A stretch of DNA of 15,468 nt, from contig JAVESN010000040.1 in the NCBI GenBank assembly GCA_034006575.1, forward strand, positions 1 to 15,468. The letters are read 5' to 3'. The notes below the pieces were generated by a model. The model saw nothing but the letters and a program-made list of their open reading frames with translations. It ran no database searches and had not been told where the DNA came from. The DNA is from Methanimicrococcus sp034006575 (GTDB taxonomy: Archaea; Halobacteriota; Methanosarcinia; Methanosarcinales; Methanosarcinaceae). Shown one piece after another: positions 6,431-13,039 of the stretch. Position numbers and translations under genes: made by a program. How positions within the stretch are numbered: the stretch's first letter is position 1; every line of letters starts with the position of its first letter.

Positions 6431-7783
6431 ATGCCGATTCACCCGATTGAGTTTCGTTACGGAACAAAAGAAATGAAAGCGGTTTGGTCTCAAGAAAAAA
6501 GATTGCAAACCCTTGTTGAAACTGAAATCGCTCTCTCAAAAGCGGAAGCGGACCTTGGAATTATTCCAAAAGAAGCGGCCGCGGAAATTGAAAAAACGCT
6601 TCCGTTTGTGAAGTGGGATCGTGTCGATGAAATCGAGCGCGAGATCAATCACGATATGATGGCCGTTGTCAAAGCGATTGCAGAACAGTGCGGCAAAGAC
6701 GCGGGCAAATGGGTTCATTTCGGCGCGACGTCCAACGACATATTAGACACGGCCACCGCGCTTCAATTCAAAGAGGCCGTTCAAATTATGGAAGACAAAC
6801 TCTATCGTCTGCTTTTTGTTTTGATGAGATTGTCCGACGAACATAAAAACACCGTTTGCTGCGGCCGAACGCACGGGCAAATCGGCGTTCCGACAACTTA
6901 CGGCCTTCGTTTCGCGATTTGGGCGTCTGAAATCGACCGTCACATTGACAGATTAAACGAGCTCAAACCCCGGCTTTTGGTCGGACAAATGACCGGCGCT
7001 GTCGGAACGCAGGCGGCTTTTGGGAAAAACGGAATTGAAATCCAAAAGAAAACCATGGAGTATTTGAAAATCGGATCCGTTGACGTTTCCAACCAATTAA
7101 TCCAACGCGACCGCCACGCGGAATTTGTGATGTGGATGGGCGGAGTTGTGACGACGCTGGATAAAATCGGAACCGAAATCCGTTCCATGCAGCGCAGTGA
7201 AATCGGGGAGCTGGAAGAAGGATTCGGGAAAAAACAAGTCGGCTCCTCCACCATGCCGCACAAAAGAAACCCGATTAAGTCCGAGCAAATTTGCGGTTTG
7301 GCGCGCATTGTCCGAGGTTTTATTGAAACCGAACTTTTAAACAATACCCTTTGGGACGAGCGCGATTTGACCAACTCTTCCGCCGAAAGAATCGTTTTTC
7401 CGGAAGGATGTATTTTAGCGGACCACATTCTCAACCTCGGCATCAACGTTTTGGAAAATTTAAGATTCAATCAAACCAATATTGAAAGAAATTTAAACCT
7501 TCTCAACGGTTTGAACATGGGCGAAGCGATTATGATTGAGCTCACCCTTCGCGGAGTCGGCCGCCAAGACGCGCACGAAATCGTCCGGTCCGCCGCCATG
7601 AAATCCGTTGAAGAAAACATTCATTTCAAAGAGGCTTTGTTGGCCGACAAAGAGCTGGCCGCCGTTTTAAATTCACAAGAGCTTGAGAATTTAATCAATC
7701 CTTACAAATATATCGGAACGGCCGTTGAGCAAGTCGAGAATTTAAATCGGAAATTAGAAGAGAAATACGGAAACAAAATTTAA
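6431..7783 (+). CDS. purB: Adenylosuccinate lyase
   Basis: A 450-residue cytoplasmic enzyme of the fumarase/aspartase superfamily. It releases fumarate from SAICAR and from adenylosuccinate, so it serves both IMP synthesis and AMP formation. Motifs in order: N-terminal PIEFRYGTKEMKAVWSQEKR, substrate-binding HFGATSNDILDTA (about 96-108), GRTHGQIGVPTTYG with His148, and the superfamily signature GSSTMPHKRNP (271-281) carrying the flexible-loop catalytic serine. Length is normal for the family. ATG 6431 has SD CGGAG at 6419-6423 and a TATA box about 50 nt upstream. It stands alone, with a hairpin/T-run terminator just after the stop, so it is a single-gene transcript. Confidence 0.96.
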   Translation: MPIHPIEFRYGTKEMKAVWSQEKRLQTLVETEIALSKAEADLGIIPKEAAAEIEKTLPFVKWDRVDEIEREINHDMMAVVKAIAEQCGKDAGKWVHFGATSNDILDTATALQFKEAVQIMEDKLYRLLFVLMRLSDEHKNTVCCGRTHGQIGVPTTYGLRFAIWASEIDRHIDRLNELKPRLLVGQMTGAVGTQAAFGKNGIEIQKKTMEYLKIGSVDVSNQLIQRDRHAEFVMWMGGVVTTLDKIGTEIRSMQRSEIGELEEGFGKKQVGSSTMPHKRNPIKSEQICGLARIVRGFIETELLNNTLWDERDLTNSSAERIVFPEGCILADHILNLGINVLENLRFNQTNIERNLNLLNGLNMGEAIMIELTLRGVGRQDAHEIVRSAAMKSVEENIHFKEALLADKELAAVLNSQELENLINPYKYIGTAVEQVENLNRKLEEKYGNKI

Positions 7784-7802
7784 ACAGCGCTCCAAAAATC
7801 AG

Positions 7803-7836
7803 CCGCCTCGCCGTTTAAGAAAAGAGGCGGTTTTTT
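7803..7836 (+). terminator. purB terminator
   Basis: A perfect 7-bp GC-rich stem, CCGCCTC (7803-7809) with GAGGCGG (7824-7830), is followed at once by six T (7831-7836), 20 nt after the stop codon. Confidence 0.8.
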
Positions 7837-7870
7837 GCGGCTCGGGAAGTTTTCCGGGAAATTTTTCAAA

Positions 7871-7908
7871 AAAGATATATGAAAATAAAGAATTATAATA
7901 ATATACTA
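7871..7908 (+). promoter_or_regulatory. Candidate promoter of the surface protein gene
   Basis: Two TATA-like stretches are present: AAGATATATG near 7872-7881 and TTATAATAATATAC near 7893-7906. The first would give a transcript starting just before ATG 7908; the second would start it near 7930, before ATG 7942. Neither ATG is in frame with the main gene. Confidence 0.35.
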
Positions 7909-7945
7909 TGAAATATCGCACCTCACACTCCGACCCCGAAAATGA

Positions 7946-10618
7946 GCGTGTTCTACCAAATCCAGTCTTTTCAAACAAAAAGAAGCAAAAACATTAATTT
8001 CGATACTTTTTTTCATACTTATAATTATATTTCTGCCGGCAAACGCCTTTGCCGCCGAGTCTTTGAACCTGTCAGACGGCAACGTTTCTATTACATCCGC
8101 CGGCTATGTGCAAGGCGAAACCGCCGTTTCTTATTCGGGCGATTACAAACTGACGGGTCCTGCGTCAACGGCAAATACGATTCAAATCCAATCAGGCACG
8201 CACCGTATAACATTAAACAATGTCACCGTTTCCATCCCGGGAACAAAGGTGACAAACGAAACCCGGCCGCATAATGTCTGCGCATTTTTAATTCTCGGAG
8301 ACTCGGCGGTGACGATTATTTTGGAGGGGGAGAATTCTTTGTCGTCGGCCGGCGGGTGCGCGGGTATTTACATCGCGCCGGAAGCCGAACTTCTCATAGA
8401 AGGCGACGGCAATCTGACGGTGCGAGGCGGTGCCGGACAAAAAAATTTTATAGGAGGCGGCTCGGGTATCGGCGGCAACGGTCATTGTTATAATTATAAC
8501 AAAACCGAAAGTCATTTCGGATACGGAGAATTCGGAGCAGGGGAATTTGGAAAAATGACCGTCAACGCCGGCAACCTCCACGTTTTTGGCGGCGCTTCTT
8601 CGGATAATAATTTGGGCGCCGGCGCGGGAATCGGAAGCGGCGGATTAAATAACGGCATCGGATACATCACAACCCCCTCCGGGATGATTTTCATTAACGG
8701 TGGCACCGTTATCACGGAAGGCGGAAAAGGCGGCTCTCAATCATCCGACACGCTCGGCGGCGCGGGAATCGGAACGGGCGGCGCGGGAGACAGTCCGTGG
8801 CGTCCCGCACCGTCAAATGTCGGCATTCAAATTAACGGCGGAGAAATAACAGCAACCGGATACAACGACAGCGCCGGAATCGGGGGAGGCGCCAATGTCA
8901 ACAGCGGAACGATTGAAATCGGAGGAGACGCGATTGTGACGGCGATCGGCGGTGACGAAGGGGACGGATCCACATGGGGCGGCGCAGGAATCGGAGGCGG
9001 CGACAACGGTTGGGCAAATAATATTTCAATTACAGGGAATGCCGACGTCACAGCCTACGGAAAAGGAGGAGGCGCGGGAATCGGCGGTGGAAACGGCGGC
9101 GGTATCTGGATAACGGACAATGACGGCGGATGTGTTGGCCCCGGAAAAATAGTCATCTCCGAAAATGCCGAGATGACGGCCGTCGGCGGAAGCTATGCCA
9201 CGTTGACCGGAAACCGGATGGGCGGTGCCGGAATCGGTTCCGGCAGAAACACGTACAGTTCTTACGGCGATATTCTTTTGTGCAGTAATATTTCAATTGG
9301 CGGAAATGCCAAAGTAAACGCGTTTGGAGGGGATGCGTCGGCCGGAATTGGTGCGGGGTCGGACGGCGGAATAGTGGCGATGGACGAAAACGACCTTTTC
9401 GTTTTAGGAAGCATCACAATCAAAGACAATGCTCAAGTGACGGCCGTCGGCGGAAGCGGCGGGGTCTATTACAGCGACAACGTATACGAAATCGGCGCGG
9501 CGGGCATCGGTGCCGCATACAGTTTTTTCATAGATAATCCGTCCGGAAACATCACAATCCGAGACGGTGCCGACGTGACGGCTTACGCCGGGAAAAAAGC
9601 GCAGGCTGTCGGAGTCGGGGCGGGATTTGAAGGAGAGGACGAATGTATATTAAATATTGAAGGAGCCCCTGAACTTCGGTTTTTTAATCAAGATGAGGAA
9701 CTTCCTGCGACGGTTTCAATAAATGTGCCTGAGAGGATGATTTATTACACGTTGCCGACCGGCGAAACTTTTCCGGCGACGGGTGTGGAAACGGAAACGG
9801 GAAGTTTTGACAATTACACATGGTCGTATTCGGGCGCCTCGGAAAATTATGAATTAGAAATATTTAACGGACCGAATTTGATTTTCTCCGCCGTTTCAAA
9901 AAATACCGGTTTTGGCAACTGGGCGATTTTAATGAAAGCGTCGGAGAAGTTTTCTGTTATTTTTGACAGCCGGGGCGGCAGTACGATATCTCCGATGGAA
10001 GATGTTTTGTATAATGATTTTATCGGCAAACCGGCCGATCCTGTTCGTGCCGGCTATGACTTTGACGGATGGTTCAAGGAAGAGGTATTGGAAAGTGAAT
10101 GGGATTTTGATACCGATACCGTTACCGCCGACATGATTCTGTACGCCGGATGGAAGATTAACCAAACGTCATCAATCGGTGGCAGCAAAACGAGAAGTGC
10201 CATTATTGGAAAGAACTCCCTGCCGTCGGAGCAAAATAACGGTGAAGCGGGAGAATCTTTTGAAAACGAGCTCCTCCCGACATCCGGCCAAGAAATCCTG
10301 CCGGAAACGGACGAGCCAAACGGGTGGGCGGTTTTGAATATCGCGGCAGTGCTGGGCAGCCTTTTTGTAACAATCCTTCTGGCAATCGGTATACGAAAAC
10401 GCAGAGGGGAGGAGGATGCGTTTTGGAATAAACCGGCGGGAATAAAAATACTTATGATGACATTCGGCATCGGGATCGGTCCCGTTTTGTTCATCGTGTT
10501 TCTTTTAACGCAAGAAATCAAAAGTCCCATGATACTCTCCGACAATTTGACGATGCCGATGTTTTTGATTCTGGCAACGCAAGTTTTGGCGGCGGGGTAT
10601 ATATTCCGTAGGATTTGA
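7946..10618 (+). CDS. Gly-rich repeat surface protein with InlB-type repeat; 5' frame broken
   Basis: A probable cell-surface protein resembling bacterial 'carbohydrate-binding domain-containing' proteins; ligand unknown. The frame is open from 7946 and encodes a signal peptide: KQKEAK, hydrophobic TLISILFFILIIIFLPA, then ANAFA before AESLN (cleavage after 8053). Yet no ATG or GTG is in frame; the first usual codon, TTG 8063, lies beyond the signal peptide. ATG 7908 or ATG 7942 would reach this frame with one base gained or lost at the A5 runs 7977-7981 or 7987-7991. Residues below are numbered from 8063. About ten G-A-G-I-G-x-G repeats with strand-like I-x-I-x-G-x-x-x-V-T-A spacers span about 130-530, suggesting a beta-helix. 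An InlB/Listeria-Bacteroides repeat lies at about 629-699 (FSVIFDSRGGS to DGWF to LYAGW). Three membrane helices follow at about 754-777, 792-815 and 830-851. No canonical LPXTG or PGF anchor. It may have been acquired from gut bacteria. Nothing else in the gene is disrupted. Confidence 0.8.
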   Translation, partial: ACSTKSSLFKQKEAKTLISILFFILIIIFLPANAFAAESLNLSDGNVSITSAGYVQGETAVSYSGDYKLTGPASTANTIQIQSGTHRITLNNVTVSIPGTKVTNETRPHNVCAFLILGDSAVTIILEGENSLSSAGGCAGIYIAPEAELLIEGDGNLTVRGGAGQKNFIGGGSGIGGNGHCYNYNKTESHFGYGEFGAGEFGKMTVNAGNLHVFGGASSDNNLGAGAGIGSGGLNNGIGYITTPSGMIFINGGTVITEGGKGGSQSSDTLGGAGIGTGGAGDSPWRPAPSNVGIQINGGEITATGYNDSAGIGGGANVNSGTIEIGGDAIVTAIGGDEGDGSTWGGAGIGGGDNGWANNISITGNADVTAYGKGGGAGIGGGNGGGIWITDNDGGCVGPGKIVISENAEMTAVGGSYATLTGNRMGGAGIGSGRNTYSSYGDILLCSNISIGGNAKVNAFGGDASAGIGAGSDGGIVAMDENDLFVLGSITIKDNAQVTAVGGSGGVYYSDNVYEIGAAGIGAAYSFFIDNPSGNITIRDGADVTAYAGKKAQAVGVGAGFEGEDECILNIEGAPELRFFNQDEELPATVSINVPERMIYYTLPTGETFPATGVETETGSFDNYTWSYSGASENYELEIFNGPNLIFSAVSKNTGFGNWAILMKASEKFSVIFDSRGGSTISPMEDVLYNDFIGKPADPVRAGYDFDGWFKEEVLESEWDFDTDTVTADMILYAGWKINQTSSIGGSKTRSAIIGKNSLPSEQNNGEAGESFENELLPTSGQEILPETDEPNGWAVLNIAAVLGSLFVTILLAIGIRKRRGEEDAFWNKPAGIKILMMTFGIGIGPVLFIVFLLTQEIKSPMILSDNLTMPMFLILATQVLAAGYIFRRI
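8520..9640 (+). repeat. Intragenic Gly-rich repeats of surface protein
   Basis: Within the surface protein gene, degenerate units encode SAGIGGG/GAGIGSG cores, including GGSGIGGNG, GAGIGSGG, GAGIGTGG, SAGIGGGAN, GAGIGGGDN, GAGIGGGNGG, GAGIGSGRN and SAGIGAGSD. Spacing varies, so these are diverged protein repeats rather than recent DNA duplications. Confidence 0.75.
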
Positions 10619-10851
10619 AAAAAAATAAAAATCGGGGGGACAAAAGATTTTTCAGAATCAAAAAACATAACGGATAACAACGACGACCGTTAAAAAAAAC
10701 GAAAAAGCAGAGGATATATATCAGAAAAACATTATTATAATATTAATGTTGGAAAAATCAAAATAGAGTTCCGACACTACTCGACAACAATGTTTATTAA
10801 TAATGACTTCTAATAAGAGGTTGTGAAAAAGTTTAAGAGCCTCCTAAAAAG

Positions 10852-10891
10852 CGGACCTTAAACAAAAGAAATCGATAAGTTCCGTTTTTTT
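10852..10891 (+). terminator. Terminator-like hairpin with T7 tail
   Basis: CGGACCTTA (10852-10860) pairs with TAAGTTCCG (10876-10884) with one mismatch and is followed by seven T. It is 234 nt after the surface protein stop, so it ends either a long 3' UTR or an unrecognised small transcript. Confidence 0.4.
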
Positions 10892-10897
10892 GGGTTA

Positions 10898-10907
10898 CTT
10901 AAATATT
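10898..10907 (+). promoter_or_regulatory. Peroxiredoxin TATA box
   Basis: CTTAAATATT matches the archaeal TATA consensus. The predicted transcript start is near 10930, giving a leader of about 28 nt that contains the SD GGTGAT (10948-10953). Confidence 0.5.
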
Positions 10908-10957
10908 TTAAATCAAAAAATCGGAAAAATAAACTCATAACAATAAAGGTGATACAT

Positions 10958-11659
10958 GTGAAAGAAGATTTTTGTGATTGTTGGGATATGGAAACGCCGT
11001 CACTTCCGTTAATCGGAGACGACGCGCCTGCTTTTGAGGCGGTTACGACAAACGGGCCGATGAATTTCCCGGCGGACTACAAAGGAAAATGGGTTATTTT
11101 ATTCAGCCACCCGGCGGACTTTACCCCGGTTTGTACGACGGAATTCATGGCGTTTGCAACAATGGATGAGGAGTTTAAAAGTTTAAACACGGAATTAATC
11201 GGATTGTCCATTGACAGCATCACCTCGCACATCGCGTGGTTAAAAGACATCAAAGACCATATCGAATACAAAGGCTTGAAAAACATCGAAGTCAAATTCC
11301 CGGTCATTGCCGACATTAAGATGGACGTCGCATTAAAATACGGTATGCTCCAACCCGGCGCGTCCGACACCCATGCGGTTCGAGCCGTGTTCATCATCGA
11401 CCCGGAAGCGAAAGTCAAAGCCGTTCTTTACTACCCGCTTTCCGCCGGAAGAAACATGGCCGAAATCAAAAGATTGTTGTTGGCCCTTCAGTTGAACGCC
11501 AAAGAAAACGTGTCAACCCCCGCCAACTGGCAACCCGGAGACGATGTCGTCATCGGCGCACCCCAGACGTTTAAAGACGCCCAAGAACGCGACGACTGGA
11601 AAAAGGAAGACGGAAAAACCGTTCACTCCTGGTTCTTGGTCACAAAGAAAAGCAAATAA
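10958..11659 (+). CDS. Peroxiredoxin (Prx6/AhpC-TSA type), 1-Cys-like
   Basis: A cytoplasmic thiol peroxidase of 233 residues that reduces hydrogen and organic peroxides. Motifs: APAFEAVTTNGPMNFPADYK, WVILFSHPADFTPVCTTEF with peroxidatic Cys59, and a C-terminal domain with PANWQPGDDVVIG. In related methanogen and clostridial proteins, as I recall, the tail ends in a CLDWFLCTKK-like motif with resolving cysteines; here it reads VHSWFLVTKK, with both cysteines replaced. The only other cysteines are Cys6 and Cys8 (CDCW) in an N-terminal extension. GTG 10958 is taken as start because GGTGAT (10948-10953) is an excellent SD 4 nt upstream; the in-frame GTG at 10949 lies inside that SD. ATG 10988 is possible but has no SD. 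It is monocistronic, with its own TATA box and terminator. Confidence 0.92.
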   Translation: MKEDFCDCWDMETPSLPLIGDDAPAFEAVTTNGPMNFPADYKGKWVILFSHPADFTPVCTTEFMAFATMDEEFKSLNTELIGLSIDSITSHIAWLKDIKDHIEYKGLKNIEVKFPVIADIKMDVALKYGMLQPGASDTHAVRAVFIIDPEAKVKAVLYYPLSAGRNMAEIKRLLLALQLNAKENVSTPANWQPGDDVVIGAPQTFKDAQERDDWKKEDGKTVHSWFLVTKKSK

Positions 11660-11678
11660 TAAGATTGGATTAAAAAAC

Positions 11679-11717
11679 AAAAAGAATTGCCACCCATCTT
11701 TTGGCGCAATTCTTTTT
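11679..11717 (+). terminator. Peroxiredoxin terminator
   Basis: A perfect 12-bp stem, AAAAAGAATTGC (11679-11690) with GCAATTCTTTTT (11706-11717), has a 15-nt loop and leads into a T/C-rich run, 19 nt after the stop. Confidence 0.75.
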
Positions 11718-11763
11718 CCTCCTTTTTATATTCTTTTTTATTTTATTCCGTATTCATTTTTTC

Positions 11764-11861
11764 TGCCGTTTCCAAACCTTCCCGTTTCCTTTTTCATTTC
11801 TTTTTGCCGTTTCTTTTTGTCGTTTCCTTTTGCCGTTTCCTTTTACCGTTTCCGTTTTTCG
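11764..11861. repeat. Degenerate CCGTTTCCTTTT repeats
   Basis: Six or seven diverged copies of TGCCGTTTCCTTTT follow each other in a pyrimidine-only context. This resembles the purine-rich array at the end of the window, on the opposite strand. Confidence 0.6.
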
Positions 11862-11964
11862 TTCCCAATAAAAACGAGCGCCTCCGAATTAAAAAAGCGC
11901 CGCGCCCCGGCAAAAACGCCCGGTTTCTTAAAAAGATAAAAATAAAAAACGATTCACGATTTTT

Positions 11965-12615
11965 TTAACAGGAAACGCAGAGGTTTAACGTTTCAAAGAG
12001 AAGCATAAAAATCGTCATTAAAATACCGAATGAGATTGGAATCGTCAGGTTGTCATCCGTTTTAATTTGTTTGCTGTAAAGTTCAACGAGGGCGACAATC
12101 GGGATTGTAAGCGCGGCGGAAACGGCGAAAGGAAATCCGGGGTCGAAAAGGAAACAAAAAATCGCCGCGAAGAGAGAGGAAATTCCGATAAATCCGAGCG
12201 TTCCTTCAAGCGATTTTCCGTTTTTGAATTTGTGTTTTCCAAATCTCATGCCGATGAAAGCCGCAAAAGCGTCTCCGAAAATCAAAACGGTTATCGCAAG
12301 CATCGCAATCGTTTTTGAAAAAAGCAAAACCGATAAAAAACAGCCGAACAAAAACCAATTTGAACTGATGTATCCGTTTTTTTCATTCTCGCGCAATAAA
12401 AAAGAGAAATGTTTGATTTTAAAAGCGTTCAAAAATTGAAATCGAGAGGAGAGAAGAATCGTGTTTCCGATGAAAAGAAACAAAAAAAGAGCGCCGATAA
12501 CGATACAAGCCGTTTTTCGGCTCACGAAATAGATGAAAAAAACGATTACGAACGAACTCATATGAAGCAGTTTTCGGGCGATTTCGTTTCGATATTTGAG
12601 GGAATTCACGGTCAT
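11965..12615 (-). CDS. Dgk1/SEC59-family CTP-dependent lipid kinase-like membrane protein
   Basis: An integral membrane protein of 216 residues from ATG 12615, with about seven hydrophobic helices. The diagnostic part is FGDAFAAFIGMRFGKHKFKNGKSLEGTLGF, split here as FGDAFAAFIGMRFGKHKF then NGKSLEGTLGF. The D-A-x-A-x-x-G-x-x-x-G and G-K-S-x-E-G pattern is that of the family containing yeast Dgk1 (diacylglycerol kinase), dolichol kinase SEC59 and phytol kinase VTE5, which use CTP. The archaeal substrate is not established; a polyprenol, geranylgeraniol or archaetidic-type lipid is plausible. An ATG at 12687 would add 24 residues, but the TATA box TTTAAATAT (12699-12707, minus strand) would place the transcript start near 12676, downstream of that ATG. 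GGAAGAG upstream of 12615 is a weak SD. It ends in TAA, converging on the peroxiredoxin gene. Confidence 0.75.
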   Translation of the reverse strand: MTVNSLKYRNEIARKLLHMSSFVIVFFIYFVSRKTACIVIGALFLFLFIGNTILLSSRFQFLNAFKIKHFSFLLRENEKNGYISSNWFLFGCFLSVLLFSKTIAMLAITVLIFGDAFAAFIGMRFGKHKFKNGKSLEGTLGFIGISSLFAAIFCFLFDPGFPFAVSAALTIPIVALVELYSKQIKTDDNLTIPISFGILMTIFMLLFETLNLCVSC

Positions 12616-12698
12616 TGAAACACTCTTCCGGTTGCATTTGTGATATTTGATTGCCGGACCACATTTTTTTGTCGGATACTTAAACATAAAACGAGAGG

Positions 12699-12707
12699 AT
12701 ATTTAAA
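12699..12707 (-). promoter_or_regulatory. TATA box of Dgk1-like gene
   Basis: The minus strand reads TTTAAATAT, close to the archaeal TATA consensus. The expected start near 12676 gives a leader of about 60 nt to ATG 12615. Confidence 0.5.
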
Positions 12708-12919
12708 GAGTTTCTGAAATTTATTCAAGAATGAAAGAGTTAAAATAAAAAATATTCAGAAAGTGAGGAAAAGTAAAAGCCAAAAGTCAAAAAATCTAAA
12801 AATTCAAAAAATCAAAAAACGGATAAAACAAATAAAAGTGCGTCTAAGGAAAATAAATTTAACGAAACATTCAAATGAATTTATAGCCATTTCCCATAAT
12901 ATTCACAATCAACCTATGA

Positions 12920-12967
12920 GAAAATGTGAAAAATTACGGAAAATGTGAGATTTAAAAACGGCCGTTT
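12920..12967 (+). promoter_or_regulatory. Candidate control region of symporter gene
   Basis: Two identical GAAAATGTGA boxes with 19-bp spacing precede a TATA-like TTTAAAAA and the perfect palindrome AAACGGCCGTTT (12956-12967). If that TATA is used, the transcript starts near 12980 and the palindrome lies across or just after the TATA box, where a repressor would act. This is inference from layout. Confidence 0.35.
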
Positions 12968-13039
12968 CAAAAAAACAAAAACGAAAGGAAGCCCGCCGTC
13001 AAATCCGACAGTGTTATTGTTTTATTACAGGTGATTTTT

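Larger units (their letters stand above)
10619..10946. other. AT-rich spacer before peroxiredoxin gene
   Basis: About 330 bp with no supportable ORF. It contains a near-palindrome (AACATTATTATAATATTAATGTT type, about 10729-10751), a terminator-like hairpin (10852-10891) and the peroxiredoxin promoter. No clear terminator follows the surface protein gene immediately. Confidence 0.45.
11660..11964. other. T-rich convergent spacer
   Basis: About 300 bp between the convergent peroxiredoxin and Dgk1-like genes. It holds the peroxiredoxin terminator, a pyrimidine-rich degenerate repeat (11764-11861) and a short GC-rich patch (about 11878-11930). ORFs here are Phe/Pro/Lys-biased and unsupported. 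Confidence 0.5.
12616..13028. other. Divergent promoter region (Dgk1-like / symporter)
   Basis: About 410 bp. It contains the Dgk1-like promoter (12699-12707), an A-rich low-complexity stretch (about 12760-12835), a GAAAATGTGA direct repeat (12920-12929 and 12939-12948, 19 bp apart), a TATA-like GATTTAAAAAC (about 12949-12959) and a perfect 12-bp palindrome AAACGGCCGTTT (12956-12967). No gene is supported. Confidence 0.5.

Noticed and set aside
6940..7470. 176-codon minus-strand frame inside purB
   Set aside because: Antisense shadow of a strongly supported gene; open because of codon bias.
7942..8274. 110-codon plus frame overlapping the surface protein start
   Set aside because: Beyond the first codons it reads as out-of-frame Arg/Cys-rich sequence; its ATG 7942 is kept only as a candidate start in the frame-break finding.
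10054..10680. 208-codon minus-strand frame opposite the surface protein gene
   Set aside because: Antisense to a region with clear InlB-repeat and membrane-helix coding content; no SD or family resemblance.
12763..12948. 61-codon Lys-rich plus frame
   Set aside because: Product of A-rich low-complexity DNA in a divergent promoter region.
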